Below are positions 1-7,022 of a stretch of 20,078 nucleotides of DNA, one piece after another. The DNA comes from RGIG1993 sp964564225 (GTDB lineage: Bacteria > Bacillota > Clostridia > Oscillospirales > CAG-272), in assembly GCA_964564225.1 (NCBI GenBank), contig CAZMAF010000030.1, positions 1-20,078 on the forward strand, given 5' to 3'. The notes beneath the pieces are model-generated. The model made no database searches. It was not told where the DNA came from and was given only the letters and a program-made list of their open reading frames with translations. How positions within the stretch are numbered: position 1 is the first letter of the stretch; each line of letters starts with the position of its first letter. The position numbers and the translations under genes are program-made.

Positions 1-88
1 TATCTGTGATATAGTTGCCGACGATGCCTGATGCATTTCTCTGCATGTCGGTTGTAACGTGGGTGTAGGTGTCGAGCGTGGTAAACAC
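1..88 (-). pseudogene. C-terminal remnant of a phage/ICE-type tyrosine recombinase (integrase)
   Basis: Read leftwards, the first ~88 bases encode TTLDTYTHVTTDMQRNASG followed by IVGNYITD and run out of the window. This matches the C-terminal box of tyrosine recombinases of the phage/ICE integrase family, in which the Tyr of LDTYTH (codon at 65-67) is the DNA-cleaving nucleophile. What should be the N-terminal and core catalytic parts (to the right of 88) is absent: the frame continues as unrelated hydrophobic residues and meets a TGA at 144-146. The gene is therefore 5'-truncated, with the break near position 80-90. It probably marks the eroded edge of an integrated element lying left of the window. 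An assembly join is the alternative. Confidence 0.72.
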
Positions 89-331
89 AAAATATGGGCA
101 CACAACAAAAATACTAAAAAGAAAGAAGTCAAAGCAGTTAATTCAATGTTTATGGATAAAGGGCGAATCGCTTGAACGCGGTTTGCCTTTTTCTATTTTC
201 TGCAAAATTCATTCGTATTGAAATAATGAAAAAAATATGATATAATAAAGATACAAAAAAGTCTAAATTTATGTGACATTCTTTTTCAAAACCGTAGTAT
301 ATAGGTGAGGCACACAAAGGAAGGTGATGAT
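89..331. other. Intergenic stretch between integrase remnant and sigma operon
   Basis: No coding potential is seen here. The left part (89-146) is read-through junk after the integrase break. The right part is AT-rich and holds the promoter at 218-246 and a leader of about 80 bases before the sigma factor gene. I see no hairpin terminator, tRNA or clear attachment-site repeat. Confidence 0.5.
218..246 (+). promoter_or_regulatory. Sigma-A-type promoter of the sigma/anti-sigma/lipoprotein operon
   Basis: TTGAAA (218-223), a 17-base spacer, then TATAAT (241-246). Transcription would start near 252, leaving an untranslated leader of about 80 bases before the ATG at 332. Such a good housekeeping promoter suggests the operon has basal expression and is not driven only by its own ECF factor. 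Confidence 0.75.
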
Positions 332-889
332 ATGGACGATAGTAAGATAATTGAATTGTTCTACGAGCGCTCGGAACAAGCAATCGTTGAGCTATCGAAA
401 AAGTATGGAGATACTTGTCATAAAATCGCCGTCAATATTCTGAAAAACGATTCTGATGCCGAGGAATGTGTCAACGATACCTATTTGGGAGCTTGGAACA
501 CTATACCGCCTCAAAATCCTAATCCCTTACTTACCTATATTTGTCGCATCGTTCGGAACATATCTATCAAGCGTTATCATCAAAACACCGCCCAAAAGCG
601 TAACAGTTATTACGACGTGGCACTTGACGAGCTTGAAAACTGTTTGCCCTCTGCTACAACCGTGCAGGACGAGGTGAACGCCAATGAGCTTGCCGAATTG
701 TTTGATGATTTCCTTGACGGACTCGATAAAACCAATTGCGTTATGTTCGTAAGGCGTTATTGGTTTTCAGATTCCATTTCAGATATTGCGGCAATGTTCA
801 AAATGAACAATCACGCTGTAACTGTCCGGCTTTCTCGCACGAGAGAAAAGCTCAGGCAGTACCTAATTGAAAAAGGAGTCACATTATGA
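332..889 (+). CDS. ECF-type RNA polymerase sigma-70 family sigma factor
   Basis: A 185-residue sigma factor with the two-domain ECF layout. The N-terminal half is region 2 (AIVELSKKYG through DAEECVNDTYLGAWN to the RIVRNISIKRY segment, where core RNA polymerase and the -10 element are contacted). The C-terminal half is a region 4 helix-turn-helix (SISDIAAMFKMNNHAVTVRLSRTREKLRQYL) for -35 recognition. The ATG at 332 is chosen because AGGAAGGTG lies just upstream; an in-frame GTG at 305 lacks such a site. The gene overlaps the next by ATGA, so the two proteins are translationally coupled, the usual arrangement for sigma and anti-sigma factors. The regulon cannot be told from sequence, although the downstream lipoprotein points to an envelope signal. 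Confidence 0.88.
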   Translation: MDDSKIIELFYERSEQAIVELSKKYGDTCHKIAVNILKNDSDAEECVNDTYLGAWNTIPPQNPNPLLTYICRIVRNISIKRYHQNTAQKRNSYYDVALDELENCLPSATTVQDEVNANELAELFDDFLDGLDKTNCVMFVRRYWFSDSISDIAAMFKMNNHAVTVRLSRTREKLRQYLIEKGVTL

Positions 890-1830
890 ATATAGAAATA
901 ATATCTGAAGCTATGGGAAATATCAGTTCCCGTCATATTGAAGAAGCGGCAGAGTTCAAGGCAGAAGAAAAGCCTCACCGAAGTAAGAACGCTTGGATGA
1001 AGTGGGTGTCGATTGCAGCTTGCTTATGCTTGATTGTTATTACTGCCTTTGCAATTATCCCAATGTTTTACAATGGCAACGAAATCGTTGATAACATTTT
1101 GCCAACGGACATTGATAAAATCATTTGGAGCAGCCATCTTGGCTCTGATAGCGACTCGGAGGAGGGCTATATGGAGTGGAATGGATTTTCTGTTGACACC
1201 TCTCTATATGATGCCTTACAAAATTATTCTAACGAATATATTGCCGTCATTATGACAAGGGCGAACGGACAGAAGATTGAAGAAACGGAATATAACGAAA
1301 TCCTTGCAAAAACCATAAACAGAGATTATAAAAATGGCAGTCTGTATCTCTTTGTAACAAGAGATCAATTCCTCGATTGGAACTTGGAAAACAAAGGCGA
1401 TTATATATTCTATTTGGCTTCTCGCAGTGCCTATGAAGGATCTGTCTCCGAAGCTCCCACCGACGAGATAGAAAACTCTGTAAAGGGCTTTGCATACGAA
1501 AAATTCAAGTTCTCTAACAATGAAGGAAACGTCGCAAAGAGTGATGCTGAAGTGGTTTCTTTGATGAACGCTTTGATAGATCAATGGAAATACACCTATG
1601 ATTCTATTGAAATCACACTCTACACTCACGTGCCGGAAGAGAAACTTGAAGCATTGAACTACTCGGAAATAATGCAGTTGAAATACCCCGATAGAACCGT
1701 TATTCAAGTTAAGTATGTAAACATCAATATGGAAGCTCTAAAAGAACTTTCAAAGCGTTCTGATATATCTTATATTCACATTTCCGAGCCATTAACCGCC
1801 ATCGAGGATGAGCCTGCTGTTGATGGATAA
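886..1830 (+). CDS. Membrane-anchored putative anti-sigma factor
   Basis: A 314-residue protein with a short cytoplasmic N-terminus (about 1-37, including EAMGNISSRHIEEAAEFKAE), one strong membrane helix (about 38-63, WMKWVSIAACLCLIVITAF and on) and a large external domain. The order is that of transmembrane anti-sigma factors, and the short N-terminal helix before the membrane resembles the many clostridial proteins found right after ECF factors. I see no HxxxCxxC zinc motif, so it is not a classic ZAS anti-sigma. The external part has no domain I can name; one stretch (VSLMNALIDQWKYTYDSIEITLYTH) looks like a normal folded domain. It overlaps the sigma gene by 4 bases and is followed after 15 bases by a lipoprotein gene. 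The anti-sigma role is inferred from position and topology. Confidence 0.6.
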   Translation: MNIEIISEAMGNISSRHIEEAAEFKAEEKPHRSKNAWMKWVSIAACLCLIVITAFAIIPMFYNGNEIVDNILPTDIDKIIWSSHLGSDSDSEEGYMEWNGFSVDTSLYDALQNYSNEYIAVIMTRANGQKIEETEYNEILAKTINRDYKNGSLYLFVTRDQFLDWNLENKGDYIFYLASRSAYEGSVSEAPTDEIENSVKGFAYEKFKFSNNEGNVAKSDAEVVSLMNALIDQWKYTYDSIEITLYTHVPEEKLEALNYSEIMQLKYPDRTVIQVKYVNINMEALKELSKRSDISYIHISEPLTAIEDEPAVDG

Positions 1831-1845
1831 AAGGAGGTCAACACA

Positions 1846-2664
1846 ATGAAAAAAGTACTATCTTTAATTTTAGCCTTAATAACTCTTTTGTTATGTCTTA
1901 TAGGATGTGACAATGGCAAAAGTTACAAGGTTACTGTCGAAAACGATCAATACCTCTATGAAAGGCTTGAACGCAGATATAAAGCGGGTGAGCAGGTCGT
2001 TGTGAAATGCCATATGATTACGGACGTTTCTATGACGGTTTATATGAACGGCAAGAGTCTTGGAACACAAAAACCAATAAAGACTGATGATAAATATACC
2101 CATTGGGAGTACTACTTCACTATGCCAAGCGAAAATGTGACGCTGACCTTTGAAGTAAAAGACGGTTTCGATGTTCTACCGTCAAAATCTTGTTCTCACC
2201 CTAAAATAGAGGAGGATGATGGAGATGGTGATGTATTTGATAGTGGTTCTTCAAATGCAGGATATTATTCGGGAAACGACATAATAGAAACCTCATTAAA
2301 TTTTGACAAAATAGCAAATAGCTCAGTTGAGCATTTACCGCTATATAAATTCGATACGTATGAAGAATGGCTATCTTTTAAGGACCGGTACGAAAATATT
2401 CTTAATATTGGATTTGAAGACGTTGATAGAGCTTATTTTGAAGAATTTACGCTGTTTCTCGCTTACAAAAAGACCAATAGTTCTTCTTACAGATATAAAA
2501 TGTGCGGCTTCTATTTCAACAATGAAGAACTATGCATTCATATAGAAGAAATAACAAATGCCGAAATTGTCGATAATGCTATGGACGGATGGTTCATTTC
2601 GTTGTCTCTCGATAAGCCTATTACTGAAAACATGACTGTATTCGATGCCGTACTTGAAGAATAA
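1846..2664 (+). CDS. Secreted lipoprotein of unknown function, third gene of the sigma operon
   Basis: A 272-residue protein starting with a classic lipoprotein signal: MKK, a hydrophobic run, then the lipobox LIGC (Cys at residue 21), followed by a polar segment. Residues about 28-105 (YKAGEQVVVKCHMITDV, then YYFTMPSENVTLTFEVKDG) look like a beta-rich repeat domain of the kind that ends in MPxxxVTxT in many surface proteins of Bacillota. An acidic, Gly/Ser-rich linker (EEDDGDGDVFDSGSS) follows, then a separate C-terminal domain of about 110 residues (YEEWLSFKDRYEN to VFDAVLEE) with no recognised family. AAAGGAGG precedes the ATG, and the gene lies 15 bases behind the putative anti-sigma gene, so it is probably part of the sensed or regulated envelope function. 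Function is unknown. Confidence 0.65.
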   Translation: MKKVLSLILALITLLLCLIGCDNGKSYKVTVENDQYLYERLERRYKAGEQVVVKCHMITDVSMTVYMNGKSLGTQKPIKTDDKYTHWEYYFTMPSENVTLTFEVKDGFDVLPSKSCSHPKIEEDDGDGDVFDSGSSNAGYYSGNDIIETSLNFDKIANSSVEHLPLYKFDTYEEWLSFKDRYENILNIGFEDVDRAYFEEFTLFLAYKKTNSSSYRYKMCGFYFNNEELCIHIEEITNAEIVDNAMDGWFISLSLDKPITENMTVFDAVLEE

Positions 2665-2799
2665 TATTGGGATGAAATGAAAGCATTGGAGAGAATTATT
2701 TCCAAGTTTATTACTTGTCATATTAATGTCACACCGTTATACCTTACCGAAGGGGTTTATCAATTTTTAACAAATTATATAAAAACTACATAAATCTGC

Positions 2800-2829
2800 A
2801 AAATCCCTTGACAGTCGTCAAGGGATTTT
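2800..2829. terminator. Bidirectional rho-independent terminator
   Basis: Perfect 13-base arms AAAATCCCTTGAC / GTCAAGGGATTTT around the 4-base loop AGTC. Because the arms start with A's and end with T's, it works in both directions. It serves the nhaC-like gene ending at 2849 on the minus strand and can also stop transcripts of the sigma operon. The rest of the gap 2665-2799 is AT-rich and shows nothing else. Confidence 0.85.
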
Positions 2830-2848
2830 GAATATAAATTACAAAAAA

Positions 2849-4168
2849 TTAAACAGTTTTCTCTTTTCTTTCTGGTAACAAAAAAATAAAAACGAGCGAA
2901 GAAATGAGGAGCATCATCGGATAAAACAAATTTATAATAATTTGAAAAGATGATAGGGAATATCCCATTGTAGTAACGGTCGAAACAGCGACGAGCAATT
3001 GCGCTCCGTAAGGCAAAAAACCTTGGAAAATACAAGAAAACGTATCCAGAATAGAAGCTGTTTTCTTGCGGTTTATACCGTATTCATCAGCAATCTGCGA
3101 AGCGATAGGGTTTGCCATCACAATGGCGACGGTATTGTTTGCCGTGGCGATATCTAAAATACCGACGAGAAGTCCAATGCCAAGCTGTCCTGAGCGCTTA
3201 CCCCGAAATACGCGGCGAATGCCGAACAGAAGTGCATCAAAACCGCCGCCCTCGCGTATCAACTCACAAAGCGCAGCAACAAGCATGGCAATTATTGCCG
3301 TTTCAAACATTCCGGCTGCACCCGTACCCATTCCTTTGAGCAAAGACGGAAAGTCGACCGATCCTGTCGCAAGCATAATAACTGAGCCTGAAAGAATACC
3401 AATTATCAACGTCAAAAAAACGTTGATGCCGACAATACCGCCAATCAAAACAAAAATATAGGGAACGATCTCAATTAATCGATAAGGTTTGATCTCAAAC
3501 GGGGAAATCTCTGCATTTAAGGAAAAAACGAGAATCAGGATCGCCGTAACAATAGCAGCAGGAAGTACGATAGCGAAATTTTCACGAAATTTATCCTTCA
3601 TCGCACAGCCTTGTCCTTGACAGGCGGCAATGGTTGTATCAGACACAAAGGAAAGATTATCACCAAACATAGAGCCTCCAACGACGGTACCAACGCAGAG
3701 GGGAAGCGAAAAACCGGAAGCATTTGCAACGGCAACGGCAATCGGCGTTAAAAGAGTGATTGTTCCAACCGAAGTTCCCATTGCAGTCGAAACAAAACAA
3801 CCAACAACAAACAGAACTAAAACAGATAGTTCAGGCGGTACAATCGAAAGCACAAAATATGCAACACTTTCAGCACTATTTCTACCAACAACACCGACGA
3901 AAATGCCCGCCAGTAAGAAAATAAAAAGCATTGTTACGATATTTTTATCTCCAACACCTCTGCCCATTAAAGCAAATTTTTCTTCAAGTGTCATTTTTGG
4001 GGTTTGTAAAATGGCAACACAAATGGCAACAAGAAAGATAACGATGATCGGCACGGAATAAAAACCCATCGAAATCTTTAAAATATATTCAAAAACGATT
4101 CCAATAGTCAGGTATAAAACGACAAACACAAATACTGGCAAAAGTGCCCAAACATTTGATTTTTTCAT
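2849..4168 (-). CDS. NhaC-family Na+/H+ (or amine/organic-anion type) antiporter
   Basis: A 439-residue polytopic membrane protein of usual length for the NhaC family, with about 11-12 predicted membrane helices. The family signature is clear: GTSVGTITLLTPIAVAVA is followed by GGSMFGDNLSFVSDTTIAA, whose Asp/Asn/Ser/Thr cluster sits in the substrate and cation path of NhaC-type carriers. Members exchange Na+ for H+; some exchange malate/lactate, tyrosine/tyramine or other organic pairs, so the exact substrate cannot be fixed. The ATG at 4168 has an AAAGGAG site upstream and a good promoter at 4198-4226. It is a single-gene unit closed by the terminator at 2800-2829. Long open frames on the opposite strand are shadows of this hydrophobic gene. 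Confidence 0.85.
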   Translation of the reverse strand: MKKSNVWALLPVFVFVVLYLTIGIVFEYILKISMGFYSVPIIVIFLVAICVAILQTPKMTLEEKFALMGRGVGDKNIVTMLFIFLLAGIFVGVVGRNSAESVAYFVLSIVPPELSVLVLFVVGCFVSTAMGTSVGTITLLTPIAVAVANASGFSLPLCVGTVVGGSMFGDNLSFVSDTTIAACQGQGCAMKDKFRENFAIVLPAAIVTAILILVFSLNAEISPFEIKPYRLIEIVPYIFVLIGGIVGINVFLTLIIGILSGSVIMLATGSVDFPSLLKGMGTGAAGMFETAIIAMLVAALCELIREGGGFDALLFGIRRVFRGKRSGQLGIGLLVGILDIATANNTVAIVMANPIASQIADEYGINRKKTASILDTFSCIFQGFLPYGAQLLVAVSTVTTMGYSLSSFQIIINLFYPMMLLISSLVFIFLLPERKEKTV

Positions 4169-4197
4169 AAAAGCTCCTTTAATTTTTACTTTTCCTC

Positions 4198-4226
4198 ATT
4201 ATACAATATTTAACTTTAAATTACAA
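4198..4226 (-). promoter_or_regulatory. Sigma-A-type promoter of the nhaC-like gene
   Basis: On the minus strand: TTGTAA (4221-4226), a 17-base spacer, TATAAT (4198-4203). The start of transcription is about 20 bases before the AAAGGAG ribosome binding site. Confidence 0.7.
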
Positions 4227-4361
4227 GTCGCGCAAGATAAACTTATTGAAATTCAATTGTAAAGATTCAAAAGACAGTAAATGCTTTTTTAAAATTAGTA
4301 TTGACAACCAAAATTGTACCAAAATCTGCAACTTCAGCACTCGTACATATGTAACTGAATG

Positions 4362-4385
4362 CAATAACTATGCCCCAAGTTATTG
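4362..4385. repeat. Short inverted repeat in the intergenic gap
   Basis: CAATAACT / AGTTATTG with an 8-base loop (ATGCCCCA). It is AT-rich, has no T-tract, and lies upstream of the terminator at 4405. It may be chance or a weak RNA hairpin. Nothing else is seen between the nhaC promoter and this point. Confidence 0.3.
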
Positions 4386-4404
4386 TATGATCACTATTTC
4401 ATAA

Positions 4405-4439
4405 AACAATAAGCCGCGTTTAAAGCGCGGCTTATTGTT
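4405..4439. terminator. Terminator of the glycosyltransferase gene (bidirectional)
   Basis: Arms AACAATAAGCCGCG / CGCGGCTTATTGTT, 14 bases each, around a 7-base loop. It lies immediately after the stop codon of the minus-strand gene ending at 4441. The stem is strong, GC-rich in its inner half and flanked by A/T-rich outer pairs. Confidence 0.8.
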
Positions 4440-4440
4440 G

Positions 4441-5520
4441 TTACGGTCTTTTTTTTCTTTTAAAAATAATCAACTTTTGAATCAGGAAATTCGAAATAAA
4501 GAGAATAACCTCAACGGCGATATTAGCGAGTGCATAGAATGTGTGTAAAACGTCGACAAGAAGCCACATTAAGAACATCTTTACAACAATGACGGACGCG
4601 GCAAGCAAAATATAACCAAGGAATGATGCCGCTTTATTCGCATCCGAACGAAAAACGACCATTCGATTGATCAAATAATTGATTGGCGAGCTAATCAGTC
4701 GTGCGATGAGTGTAGAAAGGACAGTCGTAGATATGGCAAGTGTCAACAAATAAACCGTATCTGTCTTAAAAATAACGCTTTTGCAAAGTGAAAGAACACC
4801 AAAATCAAGCAGGAAACAGAAAACAGCCGAAAGCCCGTATTTGATCAAAAACGAGTTCAGAAAAATAATTTTATAAATACGGTAAGAATCAACGATCGCA
4901 CGGAAATGTGAGCCCTCATTGTTATTTTCATATACCGTTTCGATCGGAATCTCATGAATACGGATACCGTTTTGCGCGGTATACATCAATACGTTCATTT
5001 CGTATTCATAACGGTTACCCTTAATGGCAAGCATAATTTCAAAAAGATCACGGGTAAAACCGCGAAGCCCTGTTTGGGTGTCGCTACACTTTTTTCCGGC
5101 AGCAATACGAAATACAAGTTTGGTAATCGAATTGCCAAAACGCGAACGCAAGGGAACTTTACCTTCAAACTTGCGCGTACCAATAACGAAACCGCCATTT
5201 TCAGAAAGATGCTCTGCAATTTTCGTGATATCCGATACTGTATGTTGTCCGTCGGCATCTGCGGTAACGATACCGTTGCAGTCGGGCACATTTTCTTTTA
5301 CGTAACGGATACCGTTTTTCAATGCAGCACCCTTGCCTTGATTGGGATATTGCGCGACAACAATGGCAATTTCAGATATGCGAGAAAAAATCTCTTGATA
5401 TTCTTCGCCGGATCCGTCATCAACAACAACGACGGTAAAATGCTGCGCTGATATTTCAGAAACAAGTGATACCAATGCAGTAGTTGGTTTATAAGCAGGA
5501 ATTAAAACTGCTGTTTTCAT
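4441..5520 (-). CDS. GT2 family glycosyltransferase fused to a GtrA-like membrane domain
   Basis: A 359-residue two-domain protein. Residues 1 to ~215 are a GT-A fold of the dolichyl/polyprenyl-phosphate sugar synthase kind, with VVVVDDGSG (30-38), NQGKGAALKNG (60-70) and the metal/nucleotide-binding TADADGQH (86-93). Residues ~222-355 hold four membrane helices of the GtrA/DPMS type, including a conserved-looking FCFLLDFGVLSL and, near the end, IAVEVILFISNFLIQKLIIF with FKRK. The enzyme most likely transfers a sugar from a nucleotide donor to polyprenyl phosphate at the membrane, and the GtrA part may help flip or anchor the product. The donor sugar is unknown. It is a single gene with its own promoter (5552-5580), an AGAGGGG binding site and a terminator. 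Confidence 0.85.
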   Translation of the reverse strand: MKTAVLIPAYKPTTALVSLVSEISAQHFTVVVVDDGSGEEYQEIFSRISEIAIVVAQYPNQGKGAALKNGIRYVKENVPDCNGIVTADADGQHTVSDITKIAEHLSENGGFVIGTRKFEGKVPLRSRFGNSITKLVFRIAAGKKCSDTQTGLRGFTRDLFEIMLAIKGNRYEYEMNVLMYTAQNGIRIHEIPIETVYENNNEGSHFRAIVDSYRIYKIIFLNSFLIKYGLSAVFCFLLDFGVLSLCKSVIFKTDTVYLLTLAISTTVLSTLIARLISSPINYLINRMVVFRSDANKAASFLGYILLAASVIVVKMFLMWLLVDVLHTFYALANIAVEVILFISNFLIQKLIIFKRKKRP

Positions 5521-5551
5521 AACACATACCCCTCTTGATCAGGATGCCTCC

Positions 5552-5580
5552 ACTATAACATATTTTCTTTGATTTTTCAA
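5552..5580 (-). promoter_or_regulatory. Sigma-A-type promoter of the glycosyltransferase gene
   Basis: Minus strand: TTGAAA (5575-5580), a 17-base spacer, TATAGT (5552-5557). The leader to the ATG at 5520 is about 25 bases. Confidence 0.7.
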
Positions 5581-5629
5581 GATTATTTTTAAAAAATTAA
5601 AAAGAAAGCCAATACTTTCGTTATTTATA

Positions 5630-5657
5630 TTGACAAAATTTCAAATTTTGTTATAAT
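5630..5657 (+). promoter_or_regulatory. Promoter of metY-metA with an internal palindromic operator
   Basis: TTGACA (5630-5635), a 16-base spacer and TATAAT (5652-5657) give a strong promoter with a start near 5664. A perfect 19-base palindrome, ACAAAATTT-C-AAATTTTGT (5633-5651), fills the space between the two boxes and overlaps the end of the -35. A dimeric repressor bound there would block RNA polymerase. The leader is only about 35 bases, so there is no room for a SAM-binding riboswitch or T-box. Confidence 0.7.
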
Positions 5658-5698
5658 ATAGGGTAATGATTTTACCAAAAGTAAAGGATGGGCATATT

Positions 5699-6976
5699 AT
5701 GAATAAAAAGAAAATAGAAACCGTTTGCGTGCAGGGTACTTATCAGCCCCAGAATGGTGAACCGAGGGTTATCCCGATTTATCAGAGTACGACTTATAAA
5801 TATGATTCCAGCGAACATCTCGGCAAGCTTTTTGATCTGAAAGCTCCCGGGCATATGTATTCGCGTATTTCCAATCCCACCGCCGCATACGTTGAAGACC
5901 ATATTGCGGCAATGGAAGGCGGCATCGGAGCTATGCTTGTTTCCTCGGGGCAGGCAGCAAATTTTATGGCTGTATTCAATATTACCTCGGCGGGACAGAA
6001 TTTTATATCACTTACCTCAATCTACGGCGGAACTCTTAATCTTTTTGCCGTAACGATGAAACGTATGGGCATCGAAGTCCGTTTCGTTCTTCCCGGAATG
6101 ACCGATGATGAAATCGACGCTTTGTTTGATGAAAACACACGCCTTGTTTTTGGCGAAACACTTTCCAATCCCGGTCTTTCGGTTCTCGACATCGAAAAAT
6201 TCGCCAATATCGCACACAAACATAACGTGCCTCTGATCGTCGATAACACATTTCCGACCCCTGTACTTTGCCGTCCTTTTGAGTTTGGTGCAGACATCGT
6301 TATACATTCCACGACCAAGTATATGGACGGTCACGCTTCGATCGTCGGCGGCGTAATCGTTGACAGCGGTAAATTCAATTGGAAGGCGGCCGGCAAGTAT
6401 CCCGAACTTACTACCCCGGATGAATCTTATCACGGCGTTATTTATACCGAAAGCTTCGGCGATGCAGCATACATTACCAAAGCAAGAACACAGCTTCAAC
6501 GCGACTTCGGATGCCCTCAACAACCGATGACCGCATTTATGCTGAACGAAGGGCTTGAATCACTTGCGCTTCGCATGGAAAGACATTCTCAAAACGCGCA
6601 AAAGCTTAGTGAATATCTCGAAGCAAATGAAAAAATCTCGTGGGTAAACTATCCCGGTCTGCCTTCGTCAGATCAGTATACACTTGCACAAAAATATCTG
6701 CCTAACGGTTGTTCGGGCGTCATTTCCTTTGGCATCAAGGGCGGTAGGGAAGCTGCCATGAAATTTATGGATTCATGCAGACTTGCCGCAATCGTCGTAC
6801 ACGTTGCCGACTCGAGAACCTGTGTATTGCATCCTGCATCCACAACACACAGACAACTAACCGATAAACAGCTCGAAGATAGCGGCATTGGCGCAGATTT
6901 AATTCGTATGTCTGTCGGCATTGAACACATTGATGACATTATTTCCGACATTGAACAAGCACTCAATCAAGTTTAA
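5699..6976 (+). CDS. metY: O-acetylhomoserine sulfhydrylase (O-acetylhomoserine aminocarboxypropyltransferase)
   Basis: A 425-residue PLP enzyme of the Cys/Met metabolism family. It condenses O-acetylhomoserine with sulfide (or methanethiol) to give homocysteine (or methionine). The PLP lysine is in VIHSTTKYMDGHASIVGG (Lys207); SSGQAANFMAVFN and the TYKYDSSEHLGKLF start are typical of MetY rather than of cystathionine synthases, and 425 residues is the MetY length. The ATG at 5699 is used, not an upstream in-frame ATG at 5666, because the promoter places the transcription start near 5664 and AAAGGATG lies just before 5699. metA follows 46 bases downstream in the same direction, and its predicted product is the substrate here. 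Regulation is likely through the palindrome in the promoter. Confidence 0.9.
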   Translation: MNKKKIETVCVQGTYQPQNGEPRVIPIYQSTTYKYDSSEHLGKLFDLKAPGHMYSRISNPTAAYVEDHIAAMEGGIGAMLVSSGQAANFMAVFNITSAGQNFISLTSIYGGTLNLFAVTMKRMGIEVRFVLPGMTDDEIDALFDENTRLVFGETLSNPGLSVLDIEKFANIAHKHNVPLIVDNTFPTPVLCRPFEFGADIVIHSTTKYMDGHASIVGGVIVDSGKFNWKAAGKYPELTTPDESYHGVIYTESFGDAAYITKARTQLQRDFGCPQQPMTAFMLNEGLESLALRMERHSQNAQKLSEYLEANEKISWVNYPGLPSSDQYTLAQKYLPNGCSGVISFGIKGGREAAMKFMDSCRLAAIVVHVADSRTCVLHPASTTHRQLTDKQLEDSGIGADLIRMSVGIEHIDDIISDIEQALNQV

Positions 6977-7022
6977 TTAACTACATTGCACAGCAATAAT
7001 GCTTATAGGGGGTTAGCATACA

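Noticed and set aside
3066..4061. Plus-strand open frames opposite the nhaC-like gene (131 and 143 codons)
   Set aside because: They are antisense to a well-supported membrane protein gene; Lys/Pro/Thr-rich composition is what antisense of hydrophobic codons gives; no binding sites.
4227..4404. Second promoter or small RNA in the gap between nhaC-like and glycosyltransferase genes
   Set aside because: TTGACA near 4304 has no matching -10 at 16-18 bases, and the 8-base inverted repeat at 4362-4385 has no T-tract; nothing downstream to transcribe except into a terminator.
5658..5698. SAM riboswitch or T-box before metY
   Set aside because: Only about 35 bases separate the expected transcription start from the ATG, far too short for either.
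5666..5698. Upstream in-frame ATG of metY as the start
   Set aside because: It coincides with the predicted transcription start and lacks a binding site, whereas the ATG at 5699 has AAAGGATG upstream and gives the normal MetY N-terminus.
6017..6523. Minus-strand open frame of 168 codons inside metY
   Set aside because: It lies entirely within a conserved PLP enzyme gene, has no promoter or binding site and no recognisable domain.
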